Assembly: GCA_916613615.1 (NCBI GenBank)
Contig: OU744731.1
Coordinates: forward strand, 12,282,726 to 12,346,725
From: Steromphala cineraria
Lineage: Eukaryota; Mollusca; Gastropoda; Trochida; Trochidae
DNA length: 64,000 nt
Direction: 5' to 3'
The position numbers were made by a program, and so were the translations under genes. The notes under the pieces are model-generated. The model worked only from the letters and a program-made list of their open reading frames with translations, searched no databases and was not told the DNA's origin. Below are positions 58,551-64,000 of this stretch, one piece after another. The stretch's first letter is position 1. Each line of letters opens with the position of its first letter.

Positions 58551-61500
58551 ATGGATTCCAAGACTACATATTTGGATTCTAGTGATATTGGTATGTATAC
58601 ATTTTATGTTTTAGAAGATCTTGTTATGTAACTGTTCAGAGTAAATCTTAGTACGGGTTTTGTGTGTTTTGTCTTAAAGGGGGTCTGCAATCTGAATTTT
58701 TAACTTCCAGAGTTTTATTAGCAGGGCCTCGAAATAGTCGTAAATACTCGGTAGGGAGGAAATCCTTGACACAAACTTGGTACTGGTTGTCAGCTGTAAG
58801 CGGTTCGTAACCAAATAATTTCAGTGTCCCTTCCGAGCATTTATGACTCTTTCGGGGCCCTGCTAATAAAACTCTGGAAGTTAAAAATTCAGATTGCAGA
58901 CCCTCTTTAAACAAAGCGCCTTGATATTACGGATGAAAAGGCATACATAATTCAAAGAGCTAGTCTATCGAAGAGAACTAATGGAATTAAGACCGATGAT
59001 TGATATGACCTTACAAAACATGTTAACACAATAGATAAAAGTGTATATTTACCTTATATTTGCATTTTTACAAAACATGTAAATACGATGGATAAATGTG
59101 TATATTTACCTTTTATTTGAAATTTGATTTCACTGTAGATCCATATCAATCAAACCTCTTGTAAGTTTTCCCAAAATATATGTTTTGGGTAAACATTTAC
59201 AGCTTATACGAATTCGGGTTATTTGGATAAAGGGAAAATGTACATTAACATTATAGCATACTCAAGTATAGACCATTTATGTCGGTAGGGCCACCCAGGA
59301 CGAAATGAATTTATGTTGTTGTACAGAGGGTGTTGTATTTCAGAGATGCTATTCACTGGAATGAATATTGATTCCTAACATCTTTTATACGGAATATTTT
59401 AATATTCCTTATTTATTCGACAAGAACGTCTAATTTGCCTAATCACTCTTAACGAATACCACATGAAGAGTGTTTGTAAGTATATTTAAAAACATATCAT
59501 AAAATGCATTTTCAGAGGTTCACCCAATATGGAGGTCAAGACGTTGTGTTGTCTGTTTCATCTTGTCACTAAGCCTCGTTCTGATGTACACGTCTCGTGT
59601 AGATGTCAATCATCACGAATCTAGCCACGCCCTCAATGACAGCAATATACCCTCCAATGTATCGTGTAATGTGGGGACCGATTGGTTGCATTCAGAGGTA
59701 AGTTCATATAAATACTGACAGAAAATATTTAAATGGTTTGTTTCTCGAATAGTCCATTCAGGGGTTCATAATGTAAAACTATATTATATGTATAAGAGTT
59801 TTTCTAATTTTCACGATTCATTTATAAAAAAGAAATGTGTAGATGAATCGTATTATCAATTTAAAAAAAATAATATCAACTAAGAAATTGAATGAAAAAC
59901 AGTAAAAAACTTATAAGTATTGTAATTATCACAGACGGGTTTGATATTGAATCTAGTATATATAAATCCTATCTTTATTTGGTATGTTTTAATCTTGATG
60001 ATAGCTTCATGTTTTTCATATGTCGAATTTGATTGAAATTCATAATTCCTGCGAGCTATCGTGAGGGCTCACATTGCATTGTAATGACCTCTGTGACGTT
60101 AAACGACGTCATTAAAGTAACTTGCATATGTAATAACATTTTACAAAAGAGAAAGAAATTGGTAGTTCTATGAATCAATTTGAAATTTCTTTAACTTTTC
60201 TATTCTAATATCACAAAATTTACAAACTTTTCTTCAGCTACACCTTCCTCCTCATTTCTTTATACAGGGAAGACGTTGTAATGGCGGCGACCCCGCCTTC
60301 AAACTATTCGGCGCTTCTCATTGGTTGGACGCCATTATCCAACTCCCTGCTGCCATGTTGTCATGGAGATATGGCGGGAAACGTGTGTTAATTACCTGTA
60401 TGTCAGCGTCAGGTATTCTGATCGTAGCTCAAACAGTGGGACGTCATTTTCACAACACAACACTGTACCAGCACATCATCAGCGTCATTTTGGCTTTGTG
60501 TCAGGTGGGCGCAATGGGGTTAATAATGATGGTTTTGAGTTATGTGAGATAATTTGGCTTGAACGCAGCTTTGAAAATTAAAACATGTTGACTACAAGGG
60601 TATTTTGACACACTGTTAATTCTAAAACAGTCAATGTTGCCAAAGTCCTAGCGCGAGGAGGATATTTTGTTGACTAACTGGCATATGTTTTTCAATCAAG
60701 GGAACCACGCAGTAATATATAATAAATTGATTCATGGAGCTTCAGCATGTTTGCCTTAATTATGTGGAAAATAAAGCTCGCGAGAGCGTGTTCATTGAAT
60801 AAAACATATTTCCCTTGAAAGTGAAAACAATTTATTTAAGAAAAGAGAAATTATTAAAGTTAATGTAGATGGTTACAGAATGTTAACAGTTCATAGAAAT
60901 AGTGCATGGGAAATTTCAATGTAGACATTAAAGACATTTGGTGAAACTTATTGAAGGAATTGATTAGTATCCTTTGATTAAATATCATTTAATCTGGCGG
61001 GTTTTTTTATTACGATTTGTTAAAATGATTTTTTAAACATGTCCTAAAATTACGTAGAGAAGGTACTTGGCTTTGCTGTAAAATGACAAAAGTTCTGATT
61101 GAACCCAAATTAACCCTCACCATAAGCATAGTCATCTACATTTCCTTAAAATGTGACATTAACTGGTTTTGAGTACTAAACAAAAAATCTACCTCCCATT
61201 TACGTACAAGAATTATTCAAGTCTACAAGTATACCACTTCAATGTGCATACTCGATGGGTGCATGCGGTTGAGGTACATTTTCTTCGATACTCAAAAAGC
61301 TTCGACTTTATAATGAAGCTACACTCAACCTGTTTTCATTAAACGAAAACAACACGATTTATTACGTTTGCCAATGTTGACTCCAAGAACAAGCTCTACG
61401 TCAATCTAAGCTTGCATAATGTTTAAGGGGGCAATATGGCCATCGGTCCTGACTGTGCTGGGAAGATGGACAACCCCTAGTGAGATAGGACGGGTAACAG

Positions 61501-64000
61501 CCCTCACATACTCAGGTTTGTAAAGTTCTATAGGTACCAAACAATGGACGTTCAATAAGTTATGCATGTTTTTTTACCATCAGTAATATGTTCGTCATGT
61601 ATCGTTCTTGTTTGATATATCTTCTGAAAACGCAATGCTATATATATATGGATAGGTATTCATAAGATATTCTGATAAATAAGTTTTGCGGTATATAAGA
61701 CCATAGTCGTCCTTAATTCCAAAGCTGTTAAATTTTAATCGCAATTTGAGTTGACATGTAAACAAATCTTTAAGGGTGGCAGTTTGGAATCATTACCTCA
61801 ACCATCTTGGACTACGGAAGCACCATTTCCTGGTTCAACGTCTCTTCCAACTACATACAAGGTGAGAAATCTTCTCAGATAATCCTTTAAAATGGACTGA
61901 AATGCCATATGGCAACTTTCGGGATGCATAGAAAAGGGATAGCCATTTGACATTGACTCAACTTAAAATTTCTGAAATCGACCTAGTAACGGCATTATTA
62001 CGACTTTATAAATACACAGCCTAATTAGGCCGGCGAACAGAATAAAACGCGCTGAAGCGTGACGGCCTCGTGGTTGCCTCGTGACGTGTTAGTAGGTACG
62101 GGATTCCCTCGAATGTAAATTCGGATTATTGCCATAAATCAGCCCAAAACTTTGTGCTTTGTTTTATATTTTACTAATCAGAAAAGGATTTTTTCTCTGC
62201 ATGCCAAACTGTTCATTTAGTGAAAATGCGAGCTCGAAACTAAAATTCCGTGTAGTGATCGGAAGACGTGAGTTGTGAAGACGTGAGTTCGATGTAGATT
62301 GTCACATTGCTCTCTTTTAACACAGCGGGTCAATGGCATCAATGTGATGGAAATTTGTCTACGGAGACTTCATCAGAAGATATTCTAGGACAGTTGACAG
62401 TTAAACATATGCTATGAGTTACTGTTAATCAGTTAGAAAACGCAGAATTGCGGATTTCGCCTATCATTTTCCATATAAGCAGACGAACGCTTCACCTACT
62501 GCCACGTCATTTCCGGTATCCCCTTCCCGTGGCCTCTCAGCCGCGTTTTGGTTTGTCGCTGGACGGTGACAAGCAGACGCCTTGGTACGCAATGTTTACT
62601 TAGCTGTAGTTTCAATGAGAAACTGTGTATCGTTGCTGTTTTGGCCTAATATTTATGTTATATAGTTATTTTACCAATATCTTTTGAAAAATATATTTAA
62701 AAAAGTTTATACAGCGTCTCGTTTAAGTAAAACATCCAAGTGTCAGTTTTTCATTCTTTCAAATCTCCTAAAAACCTTTCATCTCACACTACCGAATCTA
62801 CATGATTTAATCACTTAAAAGGGTGAGTCCATTATATCAAAAAAGTTACTTTCTATCTGTATTTCTGTCTGAATGTAGGGGATATAATCTCCGTGAACAC
62901 ATATTCAAATGACCAAACTAAGATTATGTAACATTCATTTAATGTAAGTAGGGTAATCGAATTTTCTACCAATATATATCCGCAAGAGCAACGTCGAGCC
63001 TGATGACGATGATGATGTTCCATGCTCCGTGCAAATTCGATTCTCAACCAAGATAGCCTAGTATATAGACAAACTGGGAATTTCTCTGAGATTTCTGCTA
63101 TCACTATCTTATCACTATTCAGTTAAAGTCTGATTGTTTATAAACAAGGATACTATCAATATTTCTAATACATCTAGCAACAATAGTGACTCAAGTAAGT
63201 TAAAATTGAATTCATATTTACATATCATAAATTCATGATTATTTGTTTATATTATTAATGACTTATTCAATGAAATTTGTAAATGATTAATATTTGTTTG
63301 AAATGGAACTAAGGATTTTCTTCCAGTAATTTTGCAAAGTTGTATACGAATGCCCGAACGAACTCGAACTTTAGTTAGTGATCTCAGTTAAGATGAACAG
63401 TATTAAACACATAACTTCTTCAAGTATGATCTACTTCCTATATCTGACAGGTGCGCTATGTGTGTTATGGAGTGTCGTGTGTCTGATGTATTTGTCTGAG
63501 TGTCCCTCCTCACACCCTGGTATATCGAGGATGGAACTAGACTATATTAACCGGTGTCAGCAGATGAGCGCTGGTTCTTCACGGGCAAGTACACTTTCCT
63601 CGCTATTAAGACTAAAGTGAAGTCCTTATTTTAATCGAATCAAATTTTGGCTATCTATTTCCGACGGATTTCGGTCAAAGAAATATGTGTGACTCGCACA
63701 CGTGAAGGGCCTTCATTCATCTCAACGGTCGTGGAAAAAAAAATCTGGCGTAGTTTTGGAACTCTTACTGAAACCCACCAAGAAATAAAATTTTGTAGCA
63801 AATAACATTTAGGTGTCGATATCAAATGTAAAGTAAAATATAACATTCAATATCATTTGTGGCTATATCATTCGTAAATGTATTTTTTTCTACTACACTC
63901 GATGATTTATGCACAGAATTGGACTAGAAATGTAAATAGCAAATCATATTTGTTTTTTCTTCTTGAATGATTTTATAGACGCTTCCCTGGCGTTCGATGG
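58551..64000 (+). CDS. SLC17-family (sialin/VGLUT-like) anion transporter, 5' part, truncated by window end
   Basis: Exons: 58551-58590, 59516-59697, 60268-60504, 61428-61515, 61775-61861, 63451-63584 and 63979 onward. Frames join exactly and give 263 residues so far of a usual total near 500. Helix 1 contains the family Arg (VLMYTSRVDV), followed by a loop with Asn glycosylation sites (NDS, NVS). Helices 2-3 include IIQLPAAMLSWRYGGKRV (usual form QxPGG..GGKRV). GAIWPSVL..WTTPSE matches the family's GxxxPxxxxxxWxPxxE segment. SSHPGISRMELDYI is the diagnostic HPxIS..E..YI loop, followed by PWRS. It should be a 12-helix membrane transporter for organic anions, lysosomal or vesicular; substrate cannot be assigned. 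An in-frame ATG at 58524 would add nine residues. The last complete intron is GC-AG. Confidence 0.87.
58678..58906. mobile_element. TTAA-flanked foldback element (complete)
   Basis: 229 bp with inverted arms of about 90 bases (AGGGGGTCTGCAATCTGAAT and TTTTATTAGCAGGGCC, both repeated inverted) and a central loop of about 55 bases; TTAA on both sides (58674-58677 and 58907-58910). Sits in the first mapped intron of the SLC17-like gene. Confidence 0.87.
61862..63450 (+). other. SLC17-like gene intron (1.6 kb)
   Basis: Holds a patch with higher GC (about 62020-62600, with ACGTGAGTT repeated near 62267 and 62279) of unknown origin, possibly an old repeat. No exon is needed between the flanking exons, since frame and family alignment are continuous. 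Confidence 0.5.

Noticed and set aside
1..64000. CRISPR array or bacterial-type operon structures
   Set aside because: The tandem arrays have contiguous units without unique spacers, and the genes have spliceosomal introns; the DNA is eukaryotic.

Overview
The window is animal nuclear DNA: AT-rich, with long introns, GT-AG splice sites, polyadenylation signals and many short inverted-repeat transposons. The gene content (two myosin regulatory light chain genes, an IAP with two BIR domains, an SLC17 transporter, a p24/TMED cargo receptor) and the genome style suggest a lophotrochozoan, most likely a bivalve mollusc. The phylum is an inference; the gene families were recognised from translated exons.

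Layout. (1) 277-426 (+): last coding exon of a TMED4/TMED9-type p24 protein, then a 3' UTR to about 2.4 kb. (2) About 4.16-17.32 kb (-): myosin regulatory light chain gene A, with two alternative N-terminal exons, each carrying a phosphorylatable segment. (3) 17.3-36.8 kb: intergenic, with piggyBac-type MITEs, a 555-bp foldback element, degenerate tandem repeats and one convincing CRE+TATA promoter with a spliced leader exon (27.4 kb). (4) 36.83-48.85 kb (+): regulatory light chain gene B, a paralogue with the same intron positions and phases but a short N terminus without the phosphorylation segment. Its last three introns hold four separate minisatellites, one of which duplicates the end of exon 6 together with its splice donor. 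(5) 51677-52912 (-): intronless IAP-like gene, two BIR domains and a UBA-like tail, no RING. (6) 58551 to the window end (+): 5' part of an SLC17 (sialin/VGLUT-like) transporter, including a GC-AG intron.

How they relate. Genes A and B are divergent copies from an inverted duplication: exons of 76, 102, 79 and 49 bp match exactly in length and phase. Gene A looks suited to kinase-regulated myosin (smooth/catch or non-muscle type); gene B looks suited to a light chain without N-terminal phosphorylation. The TMED, IAP and SLC17 genes have no evident functional link to them. Most open frames of 60-110 codons elsewhere match nothing recognised and are treated as chance.

Mobile DNA is mostly non-autonomous: five copies of a TTAA-flanked MITE of about 357 bp, a second TTAA family, a TA-flanked pogo/Tigger-like MITE, and foldback elements, two with clear 8-9 bp target duplications. 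No transposase or reverse transcriptase gene was recognised.
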